Source: Hippasteria phrygiana (taxonomy: Eukaryota > Echinodermata > Asteroidea > Valvatida > Goniasteridae). Taken from it: a stretch of DNA of 64,000 nt. The notes under the pieces were generated by a model. That model did not search any database and was not told where the DNA came from. It was given only the letters and a program-made list of their open reading frames with translations. This document shows positions 46,660-56,558 of this stretch, piece by piece. The stretch's first letter is position 1, and each line of letters opens with the position of its first letter. The DNA lies in contig JAZGUH010000075.1 in assembly GCA_037893225.1 (NCBI GenBank), positions 744,001 through 808,000 of the forward strand, in the 5' to 3' direction. The position numbers and the translations under genes were made by a program.

Positions 46660-47640
46660 TTTTCTAGTTGCTCTACCGACGGTACAATCATTCGAGGCTT
46701 CAAACTAGCCTGCTTTAAACCGGAGATAGAGTCGAAGAGCAGAGCCTCGTTGTTCATTAACAAACAAATGGACCGATATACATGTATTTTGAAATCCCTT
46801 TTTAATGCAAATCGCCCATCACAAGGCCAAAGGCCACTCAAGGTGTGGGCTACAGAGGAAAATGTGGAAGAACCAGCCCCTCACACTGAAACAAGACAAG
46901 ATAATCTGAACTCTTAACAGTATGAATTGGGTCGGGATGGGTAACTAGTCCCTGCAAGGCATTAATAATGCCACGGCATATTAAGCGTAGAATTGCTATA
47001 GCCCAGAACTGGGCTCAAACCCACAACTTGCAAAATTAACCGCAGACCACGAATTCAATGCTCCAAACCAATGGGCCACGGCACTTCTCCTTGCTTACTT
47101 TTCAAAACTGCTTGCTTAATGGCGAATTCGATTGGCCAAACTTACATACGCAGCTGGAAGCCCCGGCGAATTTGAATGCTCCAGTGTGCAGTTTTAATTT
47201 GAATGTACAATTGTTAAAATTGCAAGATTCAAATGTGCAATTGCATGTTTTTACTTTTAAATTGAATGATATTTTTTAGTTAATTGAATGTTGATCTCAA
47301 CGTGCATACAAATTTGTGCGGAAATTATCATTAGTTTGGCTGTTAAATCTGCTGAGTTGGCTGGGAAAACCTACAGAAGAGAAAAAACAAATTTCCTTTG
47401 TTTTTCTTGTATTTTTACGTCTCAGAATCTCAGAATCTCAGAATAGTATCCGGACATCGCTTAATCAGCATCATTGTCCAGAGATGGTACTGCCCCTGTT
47501 TTACGTGGCTACTGTGCTACGTCATGTGCATTAATTCGGTTAATTTATATATAGGGTTGAAAATAAATCTGAACTGAACACTGAACACACAACCAAGATT
47601 AGTATAGATACGATTTGAAGCTTTGCATGGTGGTGCGATA
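46660..47640. other. Downstream of NXPE copy 2, nothing coding recognised
   Basis: A degenerate relative of the dispersed repeat lies near 46760-46850 (CGCCCATCACAAGGCCAAAG). The rest is AT-rich unique sequence. Confidence 0.4.
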
Positions 47641-47643
47641 TGA

Positions 47644-47780
47644 GAGAGACTGGGATTGCGGGTAACACCATGTGAAATAAATCTCTTCTAGGAAGAAGTG
47701 TGGTTCTGAAAAGAACCGGGGTGAGTGTGTAACTCGACGTTTCGGACAGTGTGCTCTGTTACCCGCAATCCCAGTCTCTC
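47644..47780. mobile_element. Hairpin MITE with perfect 23-bp inverted ends
   Basis: Arms 47644-47666 and 47758-47780 match exactly (GAGAGACTGGGATTGCGGGT...). The interior includes TGGTTCTGAAAAGAACC, itself a small hairpin. Confidence 0.85.
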
Positions 47781-47870
47781 CCAAGATTAATATGTAAACA
47801 CCTTCAATTGGTGACCTCCTATTGGCCTCCTATTGTTCATACTTTAACTTTTTGGCAAGGACCCTCATTA

Positions 47871-48113
47871 GCCTTTTTGAGGTATGGCGGACACAATAGG
47901 AGAGGGCGCTATTTTATTTGGGTATACCTTTTGTTAAACCACAGGAAATTTCAAAGTTGAAGATTAGGCATGATCTATGGATTGTACTATGGATTGTACT
48001 TTAACTCAAAACAATATCTGATTCTGACTTTCACTGGAATTTGTGGTTTCAAAATATTTTATACCCAAATCAAATAGCGCCCTCCTATTGTGTCCGCCAT
48101 ACCTCTAAAAGGC
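47871..48113. mobile_element. TA-flanked MITE, long copy, inserted in a dispersed repeat
   Basis: Arms begin GCCTTTTTGAGGTATGGCGG and end CCGCCATACCTCTAAAAGGC, with TA at 47869-47870 and 48114-48115. It splits a copy of the repeat at 1-250: the corresponding sequence at about 105-115 is uninterrupted. Non-coding, 243 bp. Confidence 0.85.
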
Positions 48114-48209
48114 TAATTGATTTTGTACACGGTTTCCAAACGGGGACCTTTATCAACCGGGGCCCCTATTGTCCTCTATTGTTAAAGGTGCCCTATTAAA
48201 TGGGAAAAA

Positions 48210-49083
48210 AAATGCTTTAAAATAAAATATATTTCCAGCCCCCAATACCTCGTCATGTTTTGGTTTCTTTTTTTGCTTGGTGGGGTTGCAGCAAAAGTAA
48301 AAAGTGCAGCGTCCTTTTACCTGAAATTATTTTGTTTTCAGTTGACAGAGCTGAGGCGATGGTCTTATAAAGGGAAAAAAGCTTTTCAATTTACAACGGT
48401 TTTAGAACAATGTAAATTATGTTTTTATTTAATTCTTTCTCGTAATAAAAACCAGGATTCCTCAAAAGCGCATATCGCACTTAGCTAGCTCGAAAGCCTG
48501 AAGAAGCCCGTAGGAAGACGGCAAAGAAAGGTTCAGCTGTGTGGAGGAAAACCCCAGAATGATCTTCCGGGGGAAACCCACGGAATCAGGTGGAAAGTAC
48601 CACAAGACCAACCTGACTCCCCGAAATTGATGACAAACAAGAAACAAAAATTGGTCTGAACTTCCGATCATTCACATAGCTTCAAGGTATAACGACGGGT
48701 TCAAGATTCCGCAAGACTAGTCAGTGTTTGGTACCAAAACGTGCACATAGTAAAAAGTGACCGTGAAACCCCTAGACTATCACACACTGTGTGCGCATGT
48801 AATTCATGAGCACAGCAGTTGTGTCAATAAGTAAAACAAACAAAAAACAAACAAAAAGAAAAAAAACAACAAACAACCCGTGGTATCATGGTTAGTTTGT
48901 ACATAAAGAGTACCTTTATTTTGTTCTGGACTAGTCTCTTTAGTTATTAAATTTTTTTAAATTTTAATTGGTTGTTAGTTGTAGTTTATAGTTTGTGTCA
49001 ATTGAGTACAGTGTATTTGTTCTGTTGTGTATCGTGCTGTTCAGGAAATTATATATTTTTGCCTTTTTCAGGTACACTGGTTG
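48210..49083. other. Intergenic, nothing recognised
   Basis: AT-rich with a CAAAAAACAAAC-type tract near 48835-48880. No gene or element ends seen. Confidence 0.4.
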
Positions 49084-49087
49084 TTAA

Positions 49088-49980
49088 AGGAAACATGCTT
49101 CTCAAACTGGCCGGATCACATTATATTTCATGAATAAATTCATTTATATGTATTAAATCTGAATTAAAGGCCAAACTGGTTCAAGTGAAGTTTTAGTGTG
49201 ATTATTTGCCGCCCAAAAATTGACCCCCCTTTTTGGAATTTGTTGAGACTTAAATTGAGGGCGCTGTTCGTGACGTAGACCGAGGCACCGAAATTCATGG
49301 ATCGACTGGACCCGGTAAATGACGCATGTACATCGTATACACACGTACACTAGGTCTACACGTGCAATTTCGTAAGTTGCAACAACTAACATCGAACTTA
49401 CCCTGATTTCCTCCCTTTTTGCGAAGGCTCCTCACATCTGGGAACTTTGTTGGGATGGCAGTGGACTTGAACATATTTTTAATGGTCATCCCATGATTTG
49501 AAAATACCAGTATCGAAACACGACGGCTCAAAGTGGTCGCTACATAACGCTCTTGTCACCTTCACATTCGCCGTCCAAATTCTCCGATATTTCGCATCAG
49601 TTATAAATATATGAAGGCTTACTCCAGCCTTCGTTGTTTTGCTGCACCCAGCAGCCACACACCTTGTCGGCATGGCCGAAAAACCACTATATTTTGCTTA
49701 GATTTTGGACGAAGAATGTATACTCAATGCATACACGTACACGTGATGAATGGGGCCGGCTCGAGCAGAATATGTAATGTGCCTCGATCTACGTCACACA
49801 CTTATGTTAATGAGGGTCCCACTCAGGGGGCGGAGTAGCTTGGACAAACATTTTCAAGAATTTTTTTCTTATATTTAATCTGGGAAATAATTGTCTCTGG
49901 ACACAAAATATCATTGTCAAGATAATACTTTATTGTTTTAAGCAGGAATAATGCAATATAAATCCTATATCATGTTTCCT
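49088..49980. mobile_element. Element K1: TTAA-flanked THAP-exon element (Kolobok-like)
   Basis: TTAA at 49084-49087 and 49981-49984. Perfect 10-bp inverted ends AGGAAACATG / CATGTTTCCT. Inside is a THAP exon on minus (49673 to about 49405), bracketed by an inverted 19-bp pair GTGACGTAGACCGAGGCAC (49270-49288 and 49779-49797, one mismatch). TTAA targets plus a THAP domain are the combination known for Kolobok transposons; assignment is by that analogy. Confidence 0.72.
49405..49673 (-). pseudogene. THAP zinc-finger exon in K1, frameshifted
   Basis: From ATG 49673: MPTRCVAAGCS...KYRRIWTANVKV...CSDHFEPSCFD is the C2CH THAP core. The conserved end (MFKSTAIPTKFPD) continues in a different frame, so a one-base shift lies near 49490. 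A good donor (GTAAGT on minus near 49403) follows. No downstream transposase exon is present in the element. Confidence 0.78.
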
Positions 49981-49984
49981 TTAA

Positions 49985-50653
49985 TACAGTCAAAGGGTAA
50001 TCATTGTGTTCGCAAACAATTATGAAATTTCACAAAATAATGGCCATAAAATGGAAATACGTGTTCTGTTTGTGCATGAAACCAGTGCGAATTGAAAAGC
50101 TTAATAGATAAGATTTTTACTGAGAAAAACTTGTTTTGAATGCATTTCTTCTAAGAAAAGTTTTACTAAAATTCGTAGTTGTTTGCGAACGTGTCAGTCA
50201 TACAAGTCATTCTTAATCCATTAAAAGCGTCATCTCCTGATATTTTTGTCTGCAGTGTATGAATTTTGCCAGAGAGCTCAATTATAACTGAACATTAAAG
50301 TCCACTCGACAGTTTTAACAAACCACCCCTTTCATTTTGCTGGCATTTCATTTCATTTTCGACTGATACATGTTTCAAAAACCGTTCATTTGGCATAATT
50401 ATTCGGATGCCTTTTTACAACAATGAACCCATAATATTACACTTGTAAATTATAACAGATATTCTTTTCTTTTGCCTTTTCCCGGCGTAATATATGAAGC
50501 ACTGTATGCTCACGAACCCACGACTTCCTACATTCCGGATTTTTAAGCCGAATCGCCGCGAATAGCAATTCTTGAGTAAATTGGGGAATGGTTTTTGGCT
50601 GCCTCGGGATGAATCTGTTAGTTCGGTGAAATATCGTTAAAGATCGGGAAGCG
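49985..50653. other. Intergenic, nothing recognised
   Basis: AT-rich unique sequence between element K1 and the palindromic/GAAT-rich tract. Confidence 0.4.
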
Positions 50654-50689
50654 CCCCGACAATTTTGAACATGTTCAAAATTGTCGGGG
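50654..50689. repeat. Perfect 36-bp palindrome
   Basis: CCCCGACAATTTTGAAC mirrored across GAACATGTTC without mismatch or spacer. It lies at the left border of the GAAT/ATTC-rich tract. Confidence 0.93.
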
Positions 50690-51530
50690 TTATTCGGGAA
50701 CCAATTTCAATTCTTGGTTTATTCTTGTTGTATTCCTAACTAATTCTGGATATTCTTACAGCATTCTTACAAGTTTCGTAGAGTTATTCTTGGTGTTTAA
50801 CAGTCCGGAATCATGCCAAATCTTTAGGAATGTATCAAGAAATGTACGAATATTATAAGAATAATTTACGAATACACTAAGATTTTAAGAATAAATAAGA
50901 ATAATCTAAGAACTTAGCAAGAATAAATAACGAATAATGCTGAATTATCAAGATTTTCCTTATAATTTATTAAGAATAATCAAGAATCAAGCAGAACTTA
51001 ATACGAATTGATCCAGAATAGTCCCGGATGCACGCCGATTTAATCAATAATACCCAGAATGAGCAGATAACTTGAACTGACTGGCGATGAGCGCTTGTCT
51101 GGATCGGTTTATATACCGGGATCGCCTGGATTCGGCCTCGTTCTGGATGATTCTGGCTTGTTTGGCAAGTTTGGGGTTGTTAGGGAATGTTCGCATTACA
51201 TTCGGCTTATTCGGTGCTTGTTCTTATTAAATTCGTAATGAAATCGGCATAGATCTGGGTCATTCTGGATGATTCTGGAGTTATTCGTATATTATTCTTG
51301 ACAAAATCGCTACAATTCGGTTTTATTCTTCACTAAATCGCAAGCATTGAGCTTGATTCGGTCTGATTCCGCTTGCAATTCGTACCTAGTTCTTAATTAT
51401 TTTTGTTTCATTCTTAATTTATTCTTACAAAAAGCGAATCGGTGCTAATTTCTCCCGATGCCATCAATAATTTTTATTCGGGATAGATCGGGGTATTCGA
51501 GGCAATAATTCGGTTAATAATTCTAACTCT
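50690..51530. repeat. GAAT/ATTC word-rich tract
   Basis: Very high density of ATTCTT, ATTCGG, AAGAATAA and TACGAAT words, T-strand biased at 50700-50800, A-strand biased at 50820-51010 and T-strand biased again at 51110-51480. No exact period and no coding potential. Confidence 0.7.
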
Positions 51531-51539
51531 CTCCTGGAC

Positions 51540-52440
51540 CTCCATATTTGTTCAGCAAGCAGAATATCAAAAAACCGAATTGCCGTCTATCTGAGCTCCA
51601 GAGATGGTGTCGCCGTCGCCACTTATCACGGTCTGACGCACGGCGACTCATTTCTTGAGCTCACCCCTTATAATGCAACCTTCCACCCGACTTACCCTAT
51701 CCAATGTATACCCCGAAATCCCCAATTCAATCCTGGTCAACAACTTATCTGTTTTTTTGTAAGGTTGTTTCCTCAATCCGACCTATACCCATTGGCATGA
51801 AAAACAAAGATCTTAGCCATGTCATGTCCTTTCGCCGACAAGTTCAGGTACTGTTAAAACCCAATATCAACCCCCTGTTTCTGGACTATCGTGTCTTCCT
51901 CTCCACTGAGTCGATCCGCTGTTTTAACTGCGGCGGGTATGTACACATCAGCCGTTCTTGCAAGAAGCACCCCCTCCAATGACAACCAGGACAAACCCAT
52001 CAACCCTCTAAATCCCCCTCCCACCTTCATGAAGAACAAATCTGACCAAAGACATCCCCCGAGGTCTCCAATCCCCGCCCTGATCATTCCAAATCCCCTT
52101 CCCGGCCCACCGCGGGAGCCCCAGCTGTACCGCCGGGCGGGGCCCAGCGCACGCCTGCCCGGACTAAACCTGCCGTGCCTCGAGGTGCTCCGGCATCTGC
52201 CGGGGCACCCGCCACCGGCAGTGAAGGCCCCCCTAGGCGGACGCACCTCAGCCTCTGCCCCATCGTCCCCTTCGGTGAATCCGAACCCGGTGTCCGAGGG
52301 ACTTGATGCAGACACCCTGTCCCAAACCCCCGGCCACACCCCTCAACCCATGGACACAACCAAATATATCTGGGGCACCCGCCTGCTCCAAGAAGGATGT
52401 ACTCAGACGCCGTCACCAAACGTAAATTGTCCCCCTCGAA
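51540..52440 (+). pseudogene. Tx1-like LINE ORF1 remnant with CCHC knuckle
   Basis: Translation in two frames reads YLSSRDGVAVATYHGLTHGD, LTLSNVYPEIPN, VSSIRPIPIGMKNKDLSHV and MSFRRQVQVLL, then CFNCGGYVHISRSC. This is the order seen in ORF1 proteins of Tx1/L1-like LINEs (globular part, then zinc knuckle), followed by a Pro/Ala-rich tail. The reading frame shifts near 51760 and contains stops. No ORF2 follows. Confidence 0.65.
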
Positions 52441-52990
52441 ATCCCCCAGGCTTTGGTGGTTGTGGACTGCTCGTGGGTCCTGACGGCTTCTGACTAGCTA
52501 TACCAGAAGGAACGCTTGATTGCTGGAGCGGGAAATCGAATGCTTTGTGTCTGATCGCCTTACATTTGTAGCACACGGTCGTGAACTGTCCAGGCCTGCT
52601 CTGGTTCGTAGGCGGCTTTGGGGGACCGCCACGAGCATTGTCCCTTGGTGGAACTTGAGAGTTTGTGGTCTTGGTTGGTGGCGAAGAGGTAGTCGTAGTT
52701 GATCGGGTGTCTCCACGTCCAATGGAGTTGAAGTTTGCACGACGGTGGAGCAAATACTTGTCTGCTCTCCTGGCCACCGTTACCACTGAAGTAAGTTTCA
52801 GTTCCCGTAGTTTCAGACGAAGGGCATCGTCATGTATCGTAGACAGGAACTGATCGATTATTATCAAGTTCAAGCAGCGTTTCATCTCGAGGGTCTCGGT
52901 TTCCTGCTCCAGCTCAAGCCATTTGTGAAAGTTCAGCTGCAGTCGGTTTGCGAAGTGAAGATGAAAAAGACGAAACTAGATGAAGAGCAT
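52403..52990 (-). pseudogene. LTR-retrotransposon gag remnant (SCAN/gypsy-like)
   Basis: On minus, FHKWLELEQETETLEMKR continues into IIIDQFLSTIHDDALRLKL, RELKLTSVVTVARRADKYL and a degenerate CCHC knuckle (CYKCKAIRHKAFD). The EQFL...L...A.RRAD.YL pattern matches the gag capsid C-terminal / SCAN-like region of Ty3/gypsy-type elements. No protease, RT or LTRs are seen nearby. Confidence 0.6.
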
Positions 52991-53125
52991 TAGGCAAAAG
53001 CTGCCATCAGTGCTTCACTGCATATGCACAGCTATTGCGTGCCCCCTTTTAGTAATGGTGATGAATGCAATAATGCCAGTAACATGCGTCAAGGTTTGTC
53101 TAGTTTTTCAATACATAATTCTTTA

Positions 53126-53511
53126 GGGAAAGAATTTACTTTAATACCCCCTACCAAAATCAGTCAGTAACAGCAAAATCTTACAAAATAACCAACCCTC
53201 CGTGATAACAACTGTCTAAACATGTGGCACAACCAGTTATTTCAAGATTTATGTCAGCAAAATCTGTAAAAAATGAGGCAGAAATCAACATGAATGTGAA
53301 CACTTTGAGTTACTATACACTGTGCACTGTGCCAAGAACATCTAACACAAACTTTCTTCCCCTATATTTCACGAACATTTCCCAACAAAATTATCAAATT
53401 TAAAGGTTGTACCAAGTGTTTATACAATTTTGAACACAGATGGATAGTTATTTTCCAAGATTTGCAGTTACTGACTGATTTTGGTAGGGGGTATTAAAGT
53501 AAAATCTTTCC
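53126..53511. mobile_element. MITE with 45-bp inverted ends
   Basis: GGGAAAGAATTTACTTTAAT...CAGTCAGTAAC (53126-53171) mirrors 53467-53511 with one or two mismatches. The 386-bp element has no ORF. TTA-type flanks are possible but not clean. Confidence 0.82.
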
Positions 53512-53697
53512 TTATTGAGGAAGTCTTTTTCCCTGGCATTGCAATATTAACCTTAACCCCGTAACGGTTCCCCAGGTACCCTGCCAAATCCAACAGAGTC
53601 CAACGGTGACTCATATGAGTTCCCTGCTCAATCCAACGCAGTCCAACAAAGTCCAATATGCCAAGTTGCTGGGTACCTAAAATAAGAAATGACTTAA

Positions 53698-54662
53698 AGG
53701 GTGGCTGCAATGAAATTGTACAAACAATTTAATTTTGTGATGTATAACTCTTTTACAATATAAGAAATGTGATTAAAATGTGTTTTCTGTGTTTCTGCCC
53801 ATTTTTGGTGTTTAGTTTTCTCGGAATAAAGTTCCCCCCTTTCTCTATTGTTTCCGCGCCCCTAAATGCGTGACGTCATCTCGGGAACACAGAAACTCAG
53901 CAAGAGTAGTTTGATCAGTGTACGTTTGTGTACGTGTGAATGTATGCCGTTGTTGAGGGAACCAGCCACGCGCGATTAAATAGCTTTGGGTGAAGGGACC
54001 AGGGAAACATTTCTCGTCGCGTTAAAATCTTCAAACAGAATCTTTTGGATCTGAATCTGACAATCAAGTGTCGATTTTAGACTTGTTGATTCAGACACTT
54101 CTTCGGAACATGGGGCGAGGAAGAGGAGGATCTTGGAGCTCTTCCGTACATGTATGAGCCAGGAGTAACAGCAAAACTACTGAAGACTCCGAATCGGACT
54201 CCCGATGCGGAAAGCGTGAAAGACTTGAAAACAACGATTGCTAGGCTAAATAACACTCTCCGAGTCCAAATACGACGGTATTTCAGTTCTACTGGAAAGA
54301 GGTGAAGACTGACACCATCCTTAGTGGTGTTGCTGAATCCAGCAGCAACACAACGACACGGTATTATCGACGAAAAACATTCGCAAAACACTAAAAAATT
54401 ACCGCGACACAGCGAAAACACACGTGCATGTCAATGCAACGCACGCTCGGTGTACTATGGCCGACCATCCACCACAGCCATCCGGGTTCCCGGGATGACG
54501 TCACATCGGCGTTACCACTTGATGGGCGGGGCTGACCCCCTCGCGCATTAAAACAATTATTTTCAAATGCTTACGCGAAATAAAGAAATACAAACACACA
54601 GTTGTGTTTCAAAAACTTTATTTCATCGATATACACAATAAAAATTCCATTGCAGCCACCCT
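53698..54662. mobile_element. Element K2: TTAA-flanked THAP-exon element (Kolobok-like)
   Basis: TTAA at 53694-53697 and 54663-54666. Perfect 15-bp inverted ends AGGGTGGCTGCAATG / CATTGCAGCCACCCT. A degenerate THAP exon on minus (54421 to 54077) is bracketed by inverted GTGACGTCATCTCGGGAAC (53870-53888) and its one-mismatch complement (54486-54504), containing a full TGACGTCA site. Same architecture as K1 and K3. Confidence 0.75.
54077..54421 (-). pseudogene. THAP-like exon in K2, degenerate
   Basis: CRCVAAGFSNTTKDGVSLHL and LKYRRIW correspond to the THAP N-terminal half seen in K1, with the second Cys replaced by Phe. The CxxH half is lost to frameshift. Likely non-functional. Confidence 0.62.
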
Positions 54663-54665
54663 TTA

Positions 54666-54795
54666 AGCCCGGTTCATACTAAATGCGAATGCAAAGCGAA
54701 TTTCATGACGTCAACGATTGAAGTTTCATTGTGACGTTCTCCGTATAAACGAATTCGCTTCGCATACGCATTCGCATGAAGTATGAACCGAGCTT
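54666..54795. mobile_element. AGCCCGGTTCATAC MITE, copy 2, abutting K2
   Basis: Ends AGCCCGGTTCATACTAAATG and CATGAAGTATGAACCGAGCT, one internal TGACGTCA. It begins within the TTAA that closes K2, so the two insertions share their junction. Confidence 0.8.
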
Positions 54796-54798
54796 TAC

Positions 54799-54912
54799 CT
54801 GCACTATTATTCTCCTGTGTAAAAAACCGCTGTGTAGAAAATATTTTAAACCATGTGTAATTGTTGAACAAGGTTGTGTGATTATATCCAAGTTGTGTAA
54901 ATGCTAGGTTGT

Positions 54913-54951
<39 letters not shown>

Positions 54952-55913
54952 CATTTATATAGCGCCAAATCCATCGAGATGCTCCATGGCGCATAGTACA
55001 CAAAATACACATAAAATTACACTTACATTTATATTAAATTACATATCATAAAAATCAGTTTTATATATTTACAATTATAAGAGATGGGCAAACGCCTCTC
55101 TAAACAGGACAGTTTTCAATTTACTTTTAAAAATGCATATTAATCGATATTGTCGCCAAAACTTAATTTAAACAACTGTTGTGTAGACTTTGAAGCACGT
55201 GATAAGAAATAAACCAATTACGAAGTACAACCAATCAGAAATGAGGAATTTTTTATTCACAAAAGTCAGGTTAAATTGCCGTGTTTAGTCCAAAAATACA
55301 CTTTCTTGACCATAATATGTTTTATTCAAACAATTCCACAATAGAATTTTGATTTCTTTTTACAAACATAGGTGAAGAATCTTATTACATCTCCTCTAAT
55401 TTCATATTCAAATATTGAAATTGTTCATGGGAAGCCATGACTTATAAGGAGGATACGCTGAATATAAAGCTAAATCACAACATCGTTCACTTTGTAGTCT
55501 TTAGTAGATTGTCGTAGCATTTGTACACTTTACCTTAGTAATGTATAATAAGTTACTTCCGTTTAGTCTGGTTCCGAATTCATTCATTTCTGTTAGTTAA
55601 TGGAAATCCACACTTTTGTAAAAAACATCCCGTAAATTTACTGTGCACTTCCTGTAATTTTTAAGGTTTTGCACCGTTTTTGCTTTAAAAATTAACCAAT
55701 TGCTGTGTAAACCATTTACACAACTAATTGGGTAAATGAATTGTACACATTATAGTGTAGAAATACTACACGACTGTTGTTTACAAATTACAAAACTAGG
55801 GTTGTGTAAACTGTTTACACAACAGTTGCTAGCTTCATATAGTAAACAGCGGTTGTGTAAAAATTTTAACACAACTTGTGTAAGATTTTACACAACCGTA
55901 ATAACAGTGTGCT
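54799..55913. repeat. Tract with clustered TTGTGTAAA / TTTACACAAC sites
   Basis: At least 15 copies of TGTGTAAA-like octamers in both orientations, concentrated at the two ends (54816-54920 and 55690-55905), with imperfect inverted ends. Contains an (AAT)n run (54915-54950) followed by GCATTTATATAGCGCC, a block common in dispersed invertebrate repeats. No ORF. Confidence 0.6.
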
Positions 55914-55950
55914 AAATTCAACAGAATCCAACTGTCTTAATTTTCTGTTG

Positions 55951-56035
55951 CCTGCTGAATCCAACAGGATAACACTATGAATTAGTTGACTAATCAAGCT
56001 GGATCAATAAGTCGGATCCTGTTGGATTCAGCAGG
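55951..56035. repeat. Perfect 20-bp inverted repeat
   Basis: CCTGCTGAATCCAACAGGAT (55951-55970) pairs exactly with 56016-56035 across a 45-bp loop. Related TCCAACRGAGTCCAAC words occur near 53585-53660. Confidence 0.9.
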
Positions 56036-56558
56036 GTAAATGTGAATATTCATTGTACTGTAAGTTTCCTATGTACAATAGCATTTTTTCATAGGTTCTT
56101 GTAAATTACTTTGAGTCCAACACAAAATACATTCCTGAAGAATGGGAAAAGAGCACCCATGTGTATGATCCCTTGAAACTCATTCCCAGTTAAACGGTAT
56201 CAGTAAATAACTAGTAAGCATTTATTTATATATTTATTTATTACATTTCTTTACCCAGGGTGTGCCCAAACAGTTTAAAACTGGTTTCCATTGGGGCCCT
56301 GCATATTATTAGTTAAAACTGAATATTTACAAATTCATACAAAATATTTAAACAAATACAATAATGTTTACACAAATAAATATACTTTCGGTTAACTTTT
56401 CAACTCTCCAGAAGCCTATTGCTGATTTACGGGATGGGCGAAAAACCCGCGAAAAAAAACCTTTTAGGGTTAAAAACAAGGGGAAATTCCCATCTGGCTC
56501 CAAAGTATTTTGGCAACCAAGTTGATAACTCCGCAGATCAGCGTAAATGACAGAAATA

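Noticed and set aside
51891..52493. Proline-rich 200-codon open frame
   Set aside because: It lies in the G+C-rich tail of the Tx1-like ORF1 remnant in an alternative frame and matches no recognised domain.
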